Assembly: GCA_963800235.1 (NCBI GenBank)
Contig: CAWDAD010000003.1
Coordinates: forward strand, 124,001 to 188,000
Reading direction: 5' to 3'
Source of the DNA: CAVVNP01 sp963800235
GTDB lineage: Bacteria; Actinomycetota; Acidimicrobiia; Acidimicrobiales; Iamiaceae
Length of the DNA stretch: 64,000 bases
Positions within the stretch are counted from its first letter, which is position 1. Every line of letters starts with the position of its first letter. The notes below the pieces were generated by a model. That model was not told where the DNA came from. It worked only from the letters and a program-made list of their open reading frames with translations, and searched no databases. Shown one piece after another: positions 43,249-53,514 of this stretch. The translations under genes and the position numbers were made by a program.

Positions 43249-44133
43249 GTGCGACGTCCCTTCCGCTCCGCGGCCGACCGGGCCCGCCGCTCCGCGGTCC
43301 CCCGGGCCGCCCTCGCCGCCCTGGCTGCGCTGGTGCTGGTCGCGGGGTGCAGCACGGGCGGGAGCCGGCCGGCGGGCCTCGACCTCCCCCCGGTCAGCCA
43401 GCCGAAGGGGGCGCCGGTCATCGATCCGCTGGGGCGGGTGCTGCTCACGCCGGCCGACCGCGCCGCCGGGCTGCAACCCCTCCCGGAGCGCATCAGCACC
43501 GCCGCGCTCGGCACGAAGGCCTTCATGGAGGCCGTCTTCCGGAGCGTCGAGGACTACTGGACCACCCAGCTGGCCAAGCTCCACCGCAAGCCGCCAGAGG
43601 TTCGCTTCACGGTGCTCGAGCACGGACAGTCGCTCCGGTCGGCGTGCCTGCCCCGCTCGCTGCCCAAGGGCACCGAGGACCTGCTGGCCTTCTTCTGCCC
43701 GCTCGACAACCGCATCGTGGTGTCCGAGCAGCTCGCCGAGGACGTCCTGAAGGGCACCATCTCGGCCCCGGACTTCGGCACCCGCCGCACCCGGAACAGC
43801 GGTGACCTGGCCGTGGCCTACGTCATCGCCCACGAGTACGGCCATGCCGTCCAGTACGACCTCGGCCTGTTCGGCAGGAACTCGGACTCCTCCCCCCGCA
43901 TCGAGCAGCACGCGGACTGCCTGGCCGGCGTCTGGGCCCACGAGGCCATCACCGACCACCTGCTCGAGGACGCCAACCTCGGCGAGGCGGTGGCGGCGGC
44001 CGGCCTGGTCGGCGACTACGAGACCAGCTCCCCCGGCCACCACGGCACACCCCGCGAGCGGGTCGCCGCGCTGCTCCTCGGCTACGCCGGTGCCAGGCCC
44101 AGCAGCTGCCAACCCCTCCTCGGCCGCCACTGA
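43249..44133 (+). CDS. Lipoprotein neutral zinc metallopeptidase (YpfJ-like)
   Basis: 294 residues from GTG 43249. The signal ends LALVLVAGC-type, with the lipobox LVAGC near residue 30. The core has VIAHEYGHAVQYDLG, giving the HExxH zinc site (His195, Glu196, His199), then RIEQHADCLAGVW for the third ligand region. This matches the putative neutral zinc metallopeptidases. It is divergent from sufB and probably acts outside the membrane; substrate unknown. Confidence 0.85.
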   Translation: MRRPFRSAADRARRSAVPRAALAALAALVLVAGCSTGGSRPAGLDLPPVSQPKGAPVIDPLGRVLLTPADRAAGLQPLPERISTAALGTKAFMEAVFRSVEDYWTTQLAKLHRKPPEVRFTVLEHGQSLRSACLPRSLPKGTEDLLAFFCPLDNRIVVSEQLAEDVLKGTISAPDFGTRRTRNSGDLAVAYVIAHEYGHAVQYDLGLFGRNSDSSPRIEQHADCLAGVWAHEAITDHLLEDANLGEAVAAAGLVGDYETSSPGHHGTPRERVAALLLGYAGARPSSCQPLLGRH

Positions 44134-44150
44134 GGCGGTCTTGCTGCGGG

Positions 44151-44369
44151 TCGCCGGGCCGTACCGCTGGTCGCTCCGCTCCCCCGGGCGGGGCCCCAAC
44201 CCCGCCCTCCTCCCGAGCTCGGCGCATCACCTGCGCCTCGCCGGGCCGTACCGCTGGTCGCTCCGCTCCCCCGGGCGGGGCCCCAACCCCGCCCTCCTCC
44301 CGAGCTCGGCGCATCACCTGCGCCTCGCCGGGCCGTACCGCTGGTCGCTCCGCTCCCCCGGGCGGGGCC
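44151..44369. repeat. 87-bp tandem repeat array, two full copies and one partial
   Basis: Units begin at 44151, 44238 and 44325 (TCGCCGGGCCGTACCGCTGG); the third stops after about 45 bases. Each unit carries two hairpins, GGGCGGGG/CCCCGCCC and GGCGCA/TGCGCC. The first two copies are identical or nearly so. It lies between the metallopeptidase stop and the ABC exporter stop, the only content of this gap apart from the hairpin at 44392. Confidence 0.9.
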
Positions 44370-44391
44370 GCTGGTCGCTCCACCGGATCTC

Positions 44392-44435
44392 GTCGCAGTT
44401 CTGCCGGCCATGGCCCGACAACTGCAACAAGTTCG
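44392..44435 (+). repeat. GTCGCAGT...CAAGTTCG hairpin element, copy 1
   Basis: GTCGCAGTT and AACTGC form an imperfect inverted repeat around a CCATG centre, ending ACAAGTTCG. It matches 51955-51998. Both copies lie downstream of a tandem repeat array. Confidence 0.7.
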
Positions 44436-44468
44436 TCAGGGGGTCAGGCCGGGAGGCCGGCTGCACCC

Positions 44469-46351
44469 TCAGGCCGGGAGGCCGGCGGTCCAGGCTTCGA
44501 ACAGCCGGGCGTACTGGCCGTCCTGGGCCACCAGCTCGTCGTGGGGGCCGAGCTCGACCAGGCGGCCGCCCGCGACCACGCCCACCCGGTCGGCCCGGGC
44601 GGCGGTGGTGAGCCGGTGGGCGATCACCACGACCGTGCGACCGCCCATCAGCACGTCCATGGCGGACTCGACCAGCGCCTCGGTGCCCGGATCGAGCGAC
44701 GAGGTGGCCTCGTCGAGCACCAGGAGCGCCGGGTCGGCCAGCGCGGCGCGGGCCAACGAGACCAGCTGCTTCTCGCCGGCGGACAGGCGCGCGCCGCGCT
44801 CGCGCACCTCGGTGTCGAGGCCCTCGGCCAACGACTCGAACTGCTCGAGCACCCCGACCGCCTCGAGGGCGGCGTGGACCTCGGCGTCGGTCGCCGCCGG
44901 CCTGGCGATGCGGATGTTCTCGAGGATGGTGGCGTTGAACAGGAAGCCCTCCTGGGGCACCACCGTGATGCGCTGGCGCAGCGAGGCGTGGGTGGCCTTG
45001 CGCAGGTCGAGCCCCCCGAAGGTGACCACGCCCGTCGTGGGGTCGTAGAGCCGGGCGATCAGCTTGGCGAGGGTCGACTTGCCGGCCCCGGTCGGCCCGA
45101 CCAGGGCCAGCCGCTCGCCCCTGGCGATGGTGAGGTCGACGTCGTGCAGCACCGGGTCGCCGGTGCCGTAGGCGAAGGTGACGTGGCGGACCTCGACGTC
45201 GCCGTCGGCCGGCAGGTCGACCGCCTCGGGGTCCTCGGGCATGTCGATCGGCGTGTCGAGCAGCTCGAACAGCTTCTGCAGGCCGGCACCGGCGGACTGC
45301 ACGGTGGTGAAGAGCTGGGACAGCTGCTGCAGCGGGTCGAACAGGTTCGACAGGGTGAGCACGAAGAAGGCGATGGTGCCGACGGTGACGACGTCGCGGG
45401 TGGTCAGGTAGCCGCCGAGGCCGATGACCAGCGCCGTCGTGCCGAGCCCGGCGAACTCGATGACCGGCAGGTACCAGGCCTGGATCTTCACCGAGTCCAT
45501 GTGGGCGTCGTAGAGGTTGTGGTTGGTGGTGGCGAACCGCCCCGACTCGACGTCCTCGCGGGTGAAGGCCTGGATGACCCGGACCCCGGCGATTCCCTCC
45601 TGCAGCGACGACAGGGTGAGGCCGATGCGGTCGCGCACGGTGAGGTAGGCGCGGTCGGAGTCGCGCTGGAACTTCACCGTGGCCATCGCCACGAACGGCA
45701 CCGGGATCAGGCACACCAGCATGAGCTGCCACGACACGACGGCCAGCAGCACGGCCGAGAAGATGATGAGCAGCACGCTGCTGACGAGCTGCAGCAGCCC
45801 CTGCTGCACGAGGTCCTGCAGCGCGTCGACGTCGGAGGTCATCCGCGAGACGAGGACGCCGGCCTTCTCCCGGTCGTAGAAGGGCATCGACATGTCCTGC
45901 AGGTGGGCGAACACCCGGTTGCGCATGTCGCGCAGGAAGCCCTCGCCCACCTGGGAGATGAGCACGACCTGGGTCCGGTTGGTGACGTAGGCGACCACGG
46001 TGACCACCACGTAGAGGGCGACCACGAGGTGCAGGTGGGCGAGGTTCTTCTCGGCGATGCCCTTGTCGATGCCGAACTTCACCAGCCAGGGACCGGCGAG
46101 GATCGAGCCCGTGTAGAGGATGATCAGGCCGCAGGACGCCCAGAACTTCCCCCGGTACGGCGCCAGGAACTGCCAGGTGCGACGCAGCAGGTGGCGGGCC
46201 TCGGTGGCGTCGACGCGGTCGACCCGCTCGTCGGTGATCGGCGGTGGCGGAGCGCCGGCGGCCGCCGGACCGTCGGACGGGGAGGCGTCGGACCCGGCGA
46301 CCGCGCCCTCGTCGGGAGCGGGGGTCGGGGTGTCGGTGTCGGTGGTGCCGC

Positions 46352-46355
<4 letters not shown>
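44469..46355 (-). CDS. ABC exporter subunit, transmembrane-ATPase half-transporter (second gene)
   Basis: 628 residues from GTG 46355. A 45-residue Pro/Ala/Asp-rich tail is followed by a six-helix type IV exporter domain and an ATPase domain with Walker A GPTGAGKST, signature LSAGEKQLVSLA, Walker B VLDEATSSLD and H-loop AHRLTT. The signature is altered (AGEK for GGQQ), while the catalytic Glu is intact. It pairs with the upstream gene, which overlaps by four bases. Substrate unknown. Confidence 0.92.
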
Positions 46356-48154
<1,799 letters not shown>

Positions 48155-48177
48155 GGTCCCCTCGACGAGCTGCTCGG

Positions 48178-48195
48178 CTTGACCTGCGGGTCAAG
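48178..48195 (-). promoter_or_regulatory. Perfect palindrome operator at the ABC exporter promoter
   Basis: CTTGACC-TGCG-GGTCAAG, seven-base arms with a four-base centre, overlapping the end of a TACGCT -10-like hexamer (48194-48199 on the minus strand). Its place at the expected transcription start fits a repressor site, for example for a TetR- or GntR-like regulator, but none is encoded nearby. Confidence 0.6.
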
Positions 48196-48276
48196 CGTAC
48201 CGATGCGCCCTGACGAAGTTCGAACCGGTTCTCGGCGGCGGGCCGGCCCCCCGCTGATCGCCGGGTGACCCGCGGG

Positions 48277-48282
48277 TACCGT
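48277..48282 (+). promoter_or_regulatory. -10-like TACCGT before the enoyl-CoA hydratase
   Basis: TACCGT lies seven bases upstream of ATG 48290, with no Shine-Dalgarno sequence. Confidence 0.45.
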
Positions 48283-48289
48283 CCCGCTG

Positions 48290-49099
48290 ATGGCCGTCGT
48301 CGAGACCTCACGCCCGCGCGACGGCGTCGCGCTGGTCACCCTCAACCGCCCCGATCGCCTCAACGCCATGGACGCCGAGCTGGTCGCGGGGATCCACCGG
48401 GCCCTGCTCGACCTGCGGGCCGACCGGAGCTGCCGGGTGATCGTGCTGACCGGTGCCGGCCGGGGCTTCTGCGCCGGGCTCGACCTCGCCGGGGGCGCCA
48501 CCCCGCCCGAGGCCGCCGGCCTGGCCCGGGTGCAGGCCGGCATGGCCACCCAGCAGTCGATCGCCGACCTGGTCCCGGCCATGCGCCGCCAGCCGCAGCC
48601 CATCGTCGCCGCGGTGAACGGGCCGGCCTCCGGCGGCGGCTTCGCCCTGGTGCTCGGCAGCGACGTGCGCATCGGCGCCGAGTCCTCCCGCTACAACGCC
48701 GCCTTCATCAAGGTCGGGCTCTCCGCCTGCGACATCGGCGTGAGCTGGCTGCTCCCCCGGCTGGTCGGTGCCGCTCGGGCCCACGAGCTGCTCCTGACCG
48801 GGCGGCTGATCGACGCCGCCGAAGCCGAGCGCATCGGCCTGCTGGTGCGGGTCGTGCCCGACGACGAGGTGGTCGACGCCGCCCTCGACGAGGCCGAGCT
48901 CATCTGCGCCAACAGCCCCTTCGGCGTGGCCATGACCAAGGAGGTCATGTGGAGCCAGCTCGAGGTGGGCAGCCTCGGCGCGGGCATCGACCTGGAGAAC
49001 CGCACCCAGGTGCTCGCCAGCTTCACCGGTGACCTGGAGGAGGCCATGGCCGCCTTCCTCGAGAAGCGCCCGCCGGACTGGACCGGTCGGACCCGCTGA
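48290..49099 (+). CDS. Enoyl-CoA hydratase/isomerase family protein
   Basis: 269 residues, crotonase fold. The CoA-binding and oxyanion regions are LTGAGRGFCAGLDL and NGPASGGGFALVLGSD. FIKVGLSACDIGVSWLLPR holds the second catalytic segment with an Asp where many hydratases have Glu. It resembles the EchA group in actinobacteria and may act in fatty acid or side-chain degradation. It is convergent with the gamma-carbonic anhydrase gene. Confidence 0.9.
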   Translation: MAVVETSRPRDGVALVTLNRPDRLNAMDAELVAGIHRALLDLRADRSCRVIVLTGAGRGFCAGLDLAGGATPPEAAGLARVQAGMATQQSIADLVPAMRRQPQPIVAAVNGPASGGGFALVLGSDVRIGAESSRYNAAFIKVGLSACDIGVSWLLPRLVGAARAHELLLTGRLIDAAEAERIGLLVRVVPDDEVVDAALDEAELICANSPFGVAMTKEVMWSQLEVGSLGAGIDLENRTQVLASFTGDLEEAMAAFLEKRPPDWTGRTR

Positions 49100-49118
49100 G
49101 GCCGGTCGGGCCCGGCGG

Positions 49119-49640
49119 TCAGTCGATGCGGCGCAGCCGGTCGCGGAAGGTCCGGGCCCGCACCACGTAGGAGTCCTTGCCCATCTGGATGTGCTGGACG
49201 GGATCGACCGCGTCCTCCCGCAGCTTGGCCGGCACGCCGAGGGCCATGGCCCGGGCCGGCACGACCATGCCGTTCGGCACCAGGGCGTTGGCGCCCACCA
49301 GGGCGCCGGACTCGACGACGGCCCGGTGCAGCACCGTCGAGCCCGATCCGACCAGGGCCCCGTCGTGGATCGTGCACCCCTCGAGGTGGGCCAGGTGGCC
49401 GATCACGCAGTCGGCGCCGATGGTCGTGGGGTCGACCGGCGTGCAGTGCACGACCGTGCCGTCCTGCACCGACGTGCGGGCCCCGACGGTGATGGTCCCG
49501 TCGTCGCCCCGAAGCACGGCGGTCGGCCACACCGACGCCTCGGGCCCCAGGGTCACCGACCCGATGACCACCGCGTCGGGGTGCACGTAGGCCGACGGGT
49601 CGATGTCGGGGACCTGGTCGCCGAGGGCGTAGATGGGCAC
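49119..49640 (-). CDS. Gamma-carbonic anhydrase-like hexapeptide-repeat protein
   Basis: 173 residues from GTG 49640 (AGGAG upstream). It forms the left-handed beta-helix: VHPDAVVIGSVTLGPEASVW, TVGARTSVQDGTVVHCTP, GADCVIGHLAHLEGCTIHDG. Histidines suitable for metal binding are in VVHCTP and IGHLAHLEG, but the second half has Glu where many gamma-class enzymes have the last His. It may have another small-acid role. Confidence 0.85.
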   Translation of the reverse strand: MPIYALGDQVPDIDPSAYVHPDAVVIGSVTLGPEASVWPTAVLRGDDGTITVGARTSVQDGTVVHCTPVDPTTIGADCVIGHLAHLEGCTIHDGALVGSGSTVLHRAVVESGALVGANALVPNGMVVPARAMALGVPAKLREDAVDPVQHIQMGKDSYVVRARTFRDRLRRID

Positions 49641-49720
49641 GGACGGGCTCCTGGTCGGCGGATCGTGGGCGGGTGGTCGGCGGCGGGCCGCGGCGGTGGC
49701 GGGGCGAGAGGGCGGACGGG

Positions 49721-50224
49721 TCAGGCCAGGCTGGCGTAGCCGCCGCGGAAGAACACCAGCGGCTCGGCCTCCCGGGCCACCTCGAGCTCGTGGACCCGCC
49801 CGACGACCACCTCGTGGTCGCCGGCGGGATGGGTGGCGTCGATGGTGCAGTCGATCCACGCCAGCACGTCGTTCAGGAGCGGCGAGCCGAGCCCCGACGG
49901 CTTCCAGCCGATGCCGGTGAACTTGTCCGGCTCCTTGCTGGCGAAGACCCGGCACAGCTCCTCCTGGTCCTCGGCCAGGACGTTGACGCAGAACCGTCCG
50001 ACCTCCTTGATCCGCGGCCACGAGGTCGAGTTGCTGCCGGCGCAGAAGCCCACCAGCGCCGGGTCGAGCGAGAGCGAGAAGAACGAGCCCACCGCCAGGC
50101 CGACCGGCTGCCCGTCCTCCTCACGAGCGGCCACCACCGTGACGCCGGTGGCGAAGTGGCCGAGCACCTGGCGATACCGGGCCTGGTCGATGTGGGGGGC
50201 GGACGGAGCATCGGACTCGGCCAT
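49721..50224 (-). CDS. Flavin reductase domain protein
   Basis: 167 residues. It has FATGVTVVAAREEDG, GLAVGSFFSLSLDPALVGF and FCVNVLAEDQEEL, the FMN-binding flavin reductase fold (HsaB/NtaB type). It supplies reduced flavin to a monooxygenase in relatives. No partner monooxygenase lies nearby. ATG 50224 has TAACCT six bases upstream. Confidence 0.88.
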   Translation of the reverse strand: MAESDAPSAPHIDQARYRQVLGHFATGVTVVAAREEDGQPVGLAVGSFFSLSLDPALVGFCAGSNSTSWPRIKEVGRFCVNVLAEDQEELCRVFASKEPDKFTGIGWKPSGLGSPLLNDVLAWIDCTIDATHPAGDHEVVVGRVHELEVAREAEPLVFFRGGYASLA

Positions 50225-50230
50225 GGCCGG

Positions 50231-50236
50231 AGGTTA
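50231..50236 (-). promoter_or_regulatory. -10-like TAACCT before the flavin reductase
   Basis: TAACCT on the minus strand lies six bases before ATG 50224. Confidence 0.4.
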
Positions 50237-50263
50237 GGAGGTGCCGCCCGGGCCCCTGCCCGC

Positions 50264-51283
50264 TCAGCGGTTGGTGGCGACCGAGCGGGCCTCGTCGGCG
50301 AGACCGCCGCCGTTCGGGCTGCGTCGACCCGCCTCGTCGGCGTGGCCGTTGGCCGACCCGAGGTGGCCGGCCGAGCCGGTGCCGTTGGCGGGCGCCGCCT
50401 CGCCGCGGTCGGTGCGGGCCAGGACGCCGGGGTCGAGGCACGGCCGCGGGCTCAGCGCGATGGTGAGCCCCTCCGAGGCCGCCAGCACCTCCTCGAGGCC
50501 GCGGCGGGCGCCCAGCTCGCGGGCCTCGGCGAGCAGGCGTTCGACGCCCGCATCGTGGCGCGAGGGGTCGTGGTGGAACAGCGCCAGGCGGCGGGCGCCG
50601 GCCTGGGCGGCGACCTCGACCGCGTACTGGCTGGTGCAGTGGCCCCAGTTCGACTTGGCGGCGAAGTCGTCGGACGTGAACTGGGCGTCGTGGATGACGA
50701 GGTCGGCCCCGTCGCACAGCTCGAGCACGGACTCGGCCACCGATGTGGGCGCGTCGACCGGCTGCTGGTGGTCGGACAGGTAGGCGACCGACACGCCGTC
50801 GATGGTGACGCGGTACCCGTTGGTCGCCCCCACGTGGGGCACGTCGCGCACGAGCACCGTCGCGTCACCGACGCGCACCTCGGTGCTCGAGGCGTCGTGG
50901 AAGCGGATGTCGCCGGCCAGATCGGTGGCCCGCACCGGGAAGTACGGCGGGCGCATGAACTCGCCGAAGGCCTCCTCGACGCTCACCCCGTCCTGGGCTG
51001 GGGCGTAGACGTCGAGCTCGGCCCCCGGGCGGTTGATCGGCACGAAGAACGGCAGGCCCTGCACGTGGTCCCAGTGGAGGTGGGTGACGAACACGCTGCC
51101 CCGGAACGGCTCGGGCCCGAGGCTCTCGCCGTAGAACCGCAGCCCGGTGCCCAGGTCGAGCAGGATCGGGTCGCGGCCGGGGGTCGACAGCACGACGCAG
51201 GCGGTGTTGCCCCCGTAGCGACGGTTGGCGTCACAAGGACACGGTGTCGAGCCCCGGACCCCCCAGAAGTTCACGGTCAACAT
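50264..51283 (-). CDS. Metallo-beta-lactamase-fold hydrolase (phosphodiesterase-like)
   Basis: 339 residues. ATG 51283 is chosen over the upstream TTG 51304 because AAGGGGAAG precedes it. It starts VNFWGVRGSTPCP, and the HxHxDH motif is VFVTHLHWDHVQGLPFF. YLSDHQQPVD and VIHDAQFTSDDF follow, then HHDPSRHDAGVERLL. These fit the RNase Z/PDE-like metal hydrolases. The last 70 residues are disordered (Gly/Asn/Arg-rich). Confidence 0.82.
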   Translation of the reverse strand: MLTVNFWGVRGSTPCPCDANRRYGGNTACVVLSTPGRDPILLDLGTGLRFYGESLGPEPFRGSVFVTHLHWDHVQGLPFFVPINRPGAELDVYAPAQDGVSVEEAFGEFMRPPYFPVRATDLAGDIRFHDASSTEVRVGDATVLVRDVPHVGATNGYRVTIDGVSVAYLSDHQQPVDAPTSVAESVLELCDGADLVIHDAQFTSDDFAAKSNWGHCTSQYAVEVAAQAGARRLALFHHDPSRHDAGVERLLAEARELGARRGLEEVLAASEGLTIALSPRPCLDPGVLARTDRGEAAPANGTGSAGHLGSANGHADEAGRRSPNGGGLADEARSVATNR

Positions 51284-51356
51284 CTGCACTTCCCCTTGAT
51301 GCAACCAACCCTAGTTACCGCCGGGAACGAATTCAGCGGTGTGACGGGGATCACCG

Positions 51357-51872
51357 CGTTGCCGGGCGCCGCCCCACGGGCGGCGCTGGCTCCGCCACAA
51401 CGGGTCCCATCCCCTCTGCTGCTCCGCCTCGCGGCTGCGCAGCGTTGCCGGGCACCGCCCCACGGGCGGCGCTGGCTCCGCCACAACGGGTCCCATCCCC
51501 TCTGCTGCTCCGCCTCGCGGCTGCGCAGCGTTGCCGGGCACCGCCCCACGGGCGGCGCTGGCTCCGCCACAACGGGTCCCATCCCCTCTGCTGCTCCGCC
51601 TCGCGGCTGCGCAGCGTTGCCGGGCACCGCCCCACGGGCGGCGCTGGCTCCGCCACAACGGGTGTCACCCACGTGCTGCTCCGCCTCGCGGCTGCGCAGC
51701 GTTGCCGGGCACCGCCCCACGGGCGGCGCTGGCTCCGCCACAACGGGTGTCACCCACGTGCTGCTCCGCCTCGCGGCTGCGCAGCGTTGCCGGGCACCGC
51801 CCCACGGGCGGCGCTGGCTCCGCCACAACGGGTGTCACCCACGTGCTGCTCCGCCTGGCGCCTGCGCAGCGT
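51357..51872 (+). repeat. Tandem array of six 85-86 bp repeats in two subtypes
   Basis: Unit starts (TTGCCGGGC) lie at 51359, 51445, 51531, 51617, 51702 and 51787. A conserved 70-base core carries CCGCCC/GGGCGG and GCTGCGCAGC dyads. The first three units end in a 16-base spacer with CCCATCCCCTCTGC, the next three in a 15-base spacer with GTCACCCACGTGC. The array sits between a minus-strand promoter and a plus-strand promoter. Apparent frames in it are repeat-borne. Confidence 0.95.
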
Positions 51873-51954
51873 GACCTACGACTCGACCGCAGCCGGCGAG
51901 GGAAGCGCCAGCGACGAGCCGGACGCGAGCGCCGCAGGTGCTCGCCATGAACAC

Positions 51955-51998
51955 GTCGCAGTCGTGGGGTGTGGAGCCATGCGACTGCGACAAGTTCG
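51955..51998 (+). repeat. GTCGCAGT...CAAGTTCG hairpin element, copy 2
   Basis: Perfect ten-base arms GTCGCAGTCG (51955-51964) and CGACTGCGAC (51982-51991), 17-base loop, then AAGTTCG. Related to 44392-44435. Flanked by an imperfect 22-base direct repeat near 51927 and 52009 (CGAGCGC(C/T)GCAGGTGCTCGCC). The rest of 51873-52045 shows no gene. Confidence 0.75.
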
Positions 51999-52045
51999 GG
52001 GTCCAGCGCGAGCGCTGCAGGTGCTCGCCAGGGGCCCGGGCTCAC

Positions 52046-52051
52046 TAGCGT
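52046..52051 (+). promoter_or_regulatory. -10-like TAGCGT before the epoxide hydrolase-like gene
   Basis: TAGCGT lies seven bases upstream of ATG 52059, with no Shine-Dalgarno sequence. Confidence 0.45.
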
Positions 52052-52058
52052 CCGGTGG

Positions 52059-52949
52059 ATGGGAACGAGCGAGGTCGGGGAGGGCCGGATCGAGGCCGGG
52101 GGGCTGAGCTTCGGGTACCTGGAGGTCGGCACCGGCCCGCTGGCGCTGTGCCTGCACGGGTTCCCGGACTCCGCCTGGACGTGGCGCCACCTCCTGCCCC
52201 GGCTGGCCGACGCCGGGTACCGGGCGGTCGCCCCGTTCCTGCGCGGCTACGCCCCCACCGAGGTCCCCGAGGACGGGCTGTACCAGAGCGGGGCGCTGGC
52301 CCAGGACGCCTGTGACCTGCACGAGGCGCTGGGCGGCGGCCACGACGCCGTGCTGATCGGTCACGACTGGGGAGCCCTGGCGGCCTACGGCGCCGCCGCC
52401 TGGCAGCCGGACCGCTGGCGTCGGGTGGTCACCGCCGCCGTCCCGCCGCAGTCGGTGGCGGCCGCCGGGCTGCTCTCCTTCGATCAGCTGAAGCGCAGCT
52501 GGTACATGTTCTTCTTCCAGAGCTTCCTCGCCGACGGGGTGGTCGGCGCCGACGACCTCGTCTTCATCGACCGGCTGTGGGCCGACTGGTCGCCCGGCTA
52601 CGACGCCGCCGAGGACCTGGCCCACGTCAAGGACTCGCTGCGCGACCCGGCCAACCTGGCGGCGGCCATCGGGTACTACCGGGCCATGCTCGGCAACGGG
52701 CCGACCAGTCCCGAGCTCGACCAGGTCCAGGCCGCCACGGCGTCGCCCACCCCGCAGCCGACGCTCTACCTCCACGGCGTCGACGACGGGTGCATGACGG
52801 TCCGCCTGGCCGACCAGGCCGCCGGCCACCTGCCCGCCGCCGGCTCGCGGGTCGAGAAGATCAGCGCAGCCGGCCACTTCCTGCACCTCGAGCAGCCGGA
52901 GAAGGTCAACCGGCTGATCATCGACTTCCTGGCGGAGGACCGCCCGTGA
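52059..52949 (+). CDS. Alpha/beta hydrolase, epoxide hydrolase-like
   Basis: 296 residues. The nucleophile is Asp in LIGHDWGALAAYG, as in epoxide hydrolases and haloalkane dehalogenases rather than esterases. HGFPDSAWTWRHLLPRL and FLRGYAPTEVP give the family's oxyanion loop and following strand. The catalytic His is in SAAGHFLHLEQPEKV. The substrate is unknown. Its stop overlaps the next gene's GTG. Confidence 0.85.
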   Translation: MGTSEVGEGRIEAGGLSFGYLEVGTGPLALCLHGFPDSAWTWRHLLPRLADAGYRAVAPFLRGYAPTEVPEDGLYQSGALAQDACDLHEALGGGHDAVLIGHDWGALAAYGAAAWQPDRWRRVVTAAVPPQSVAAAGLLSFDQLKRSWYMFFFQSFLADGVVGADDLVFIDRLWADWSPGYDAAEDLAHVKDSLRDPANLAAAIGYYRAMLGNGPTSPELDQVQAATASPTPQPTLYLHGVDDGCMTVRLADQAAGHLPAAGSRVEKISAAGHFLHLEQPEKVNRLIIDFLAEDRP

Positions 52950-53471
52950 GCCCCGCCCGCAACCCCGAGGTGTCCCCCGACGACCTGGTCGAGATCCACC
53001 GGATCGAGCGGGTCAAGTACGCCTACGCCCGCTGCCTGGACACCAAGGCGTGGGACGAGCTGGCCGACCTGCTGACCGCCGACGTGGTGGCCGACTACTC
53101 CGCCGGCGCCTACCACTACGAGGGGCGCGAGGCGTTGCTCGGCTTCCTGCCGCGACTCGATGGGGGCCGACACCTTCCACTCCAGCCACCGCATGCACCA
53201 CCCCGAGATCGACCTGACCGGCCCGGGCACCGCCACCGGCACCTGGGCGCTCGAGGACACGGTGATCGACACCCGGTGGGACATCACCATCCGGGGGGCG
53301 TCCTTCTACACCGACGAGTACGTGAAGGATCCCGGCGACGGGTGCTGGCGCATCTCCCGCACGGCCTACCGGCGCAGCTTCGAGGAGCTGCAGCCCCGGG
53401 GCCCGGTCGAGGGCCTGCAGCTCACCGCCTCCTGGTGGGCCACCGGGGGGCGCAGCTCCCTCGCCGGCTGA
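52946..53471 (+). CDS. NTF2/SnoaL-like protein, one frameshift
   Basis: 174 residues after removing one extra base near 53157. Residues 1-70 (DLVEIHRIERVKYAYARCLD, LLTADVVADYSAG) and the second part (MGADTFHSSHRMHHPEIDLT, DTRWDITIRGASFYTDEYV, WRISRTAYRRSF) form one SnoaL-like cone fold. The total length becomes a multiple of three after the correction, which supports an error in the sequence. GTG 52946 overlaps the hydrolase stop. Function unknown. Confidence 0.7.
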
Positions 53472-53514
53472 GCCGGCGACGGATCGGGAGCGGACCGATC
53501 CCCGACCGACCCGG

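Noticed and set aside
44151..44435. Frames of about 110-145 codons across the 44 kb repeats
   Set aside because: They are repeat-borne in high-GC DNA, have no family match and no start signals.
51357..51872. The array looked like a CRISPR locus
   Set aside because: The conserved part is about 70 bases and the variable part only 15-16 bases with just two versions, and no cas genes are near.
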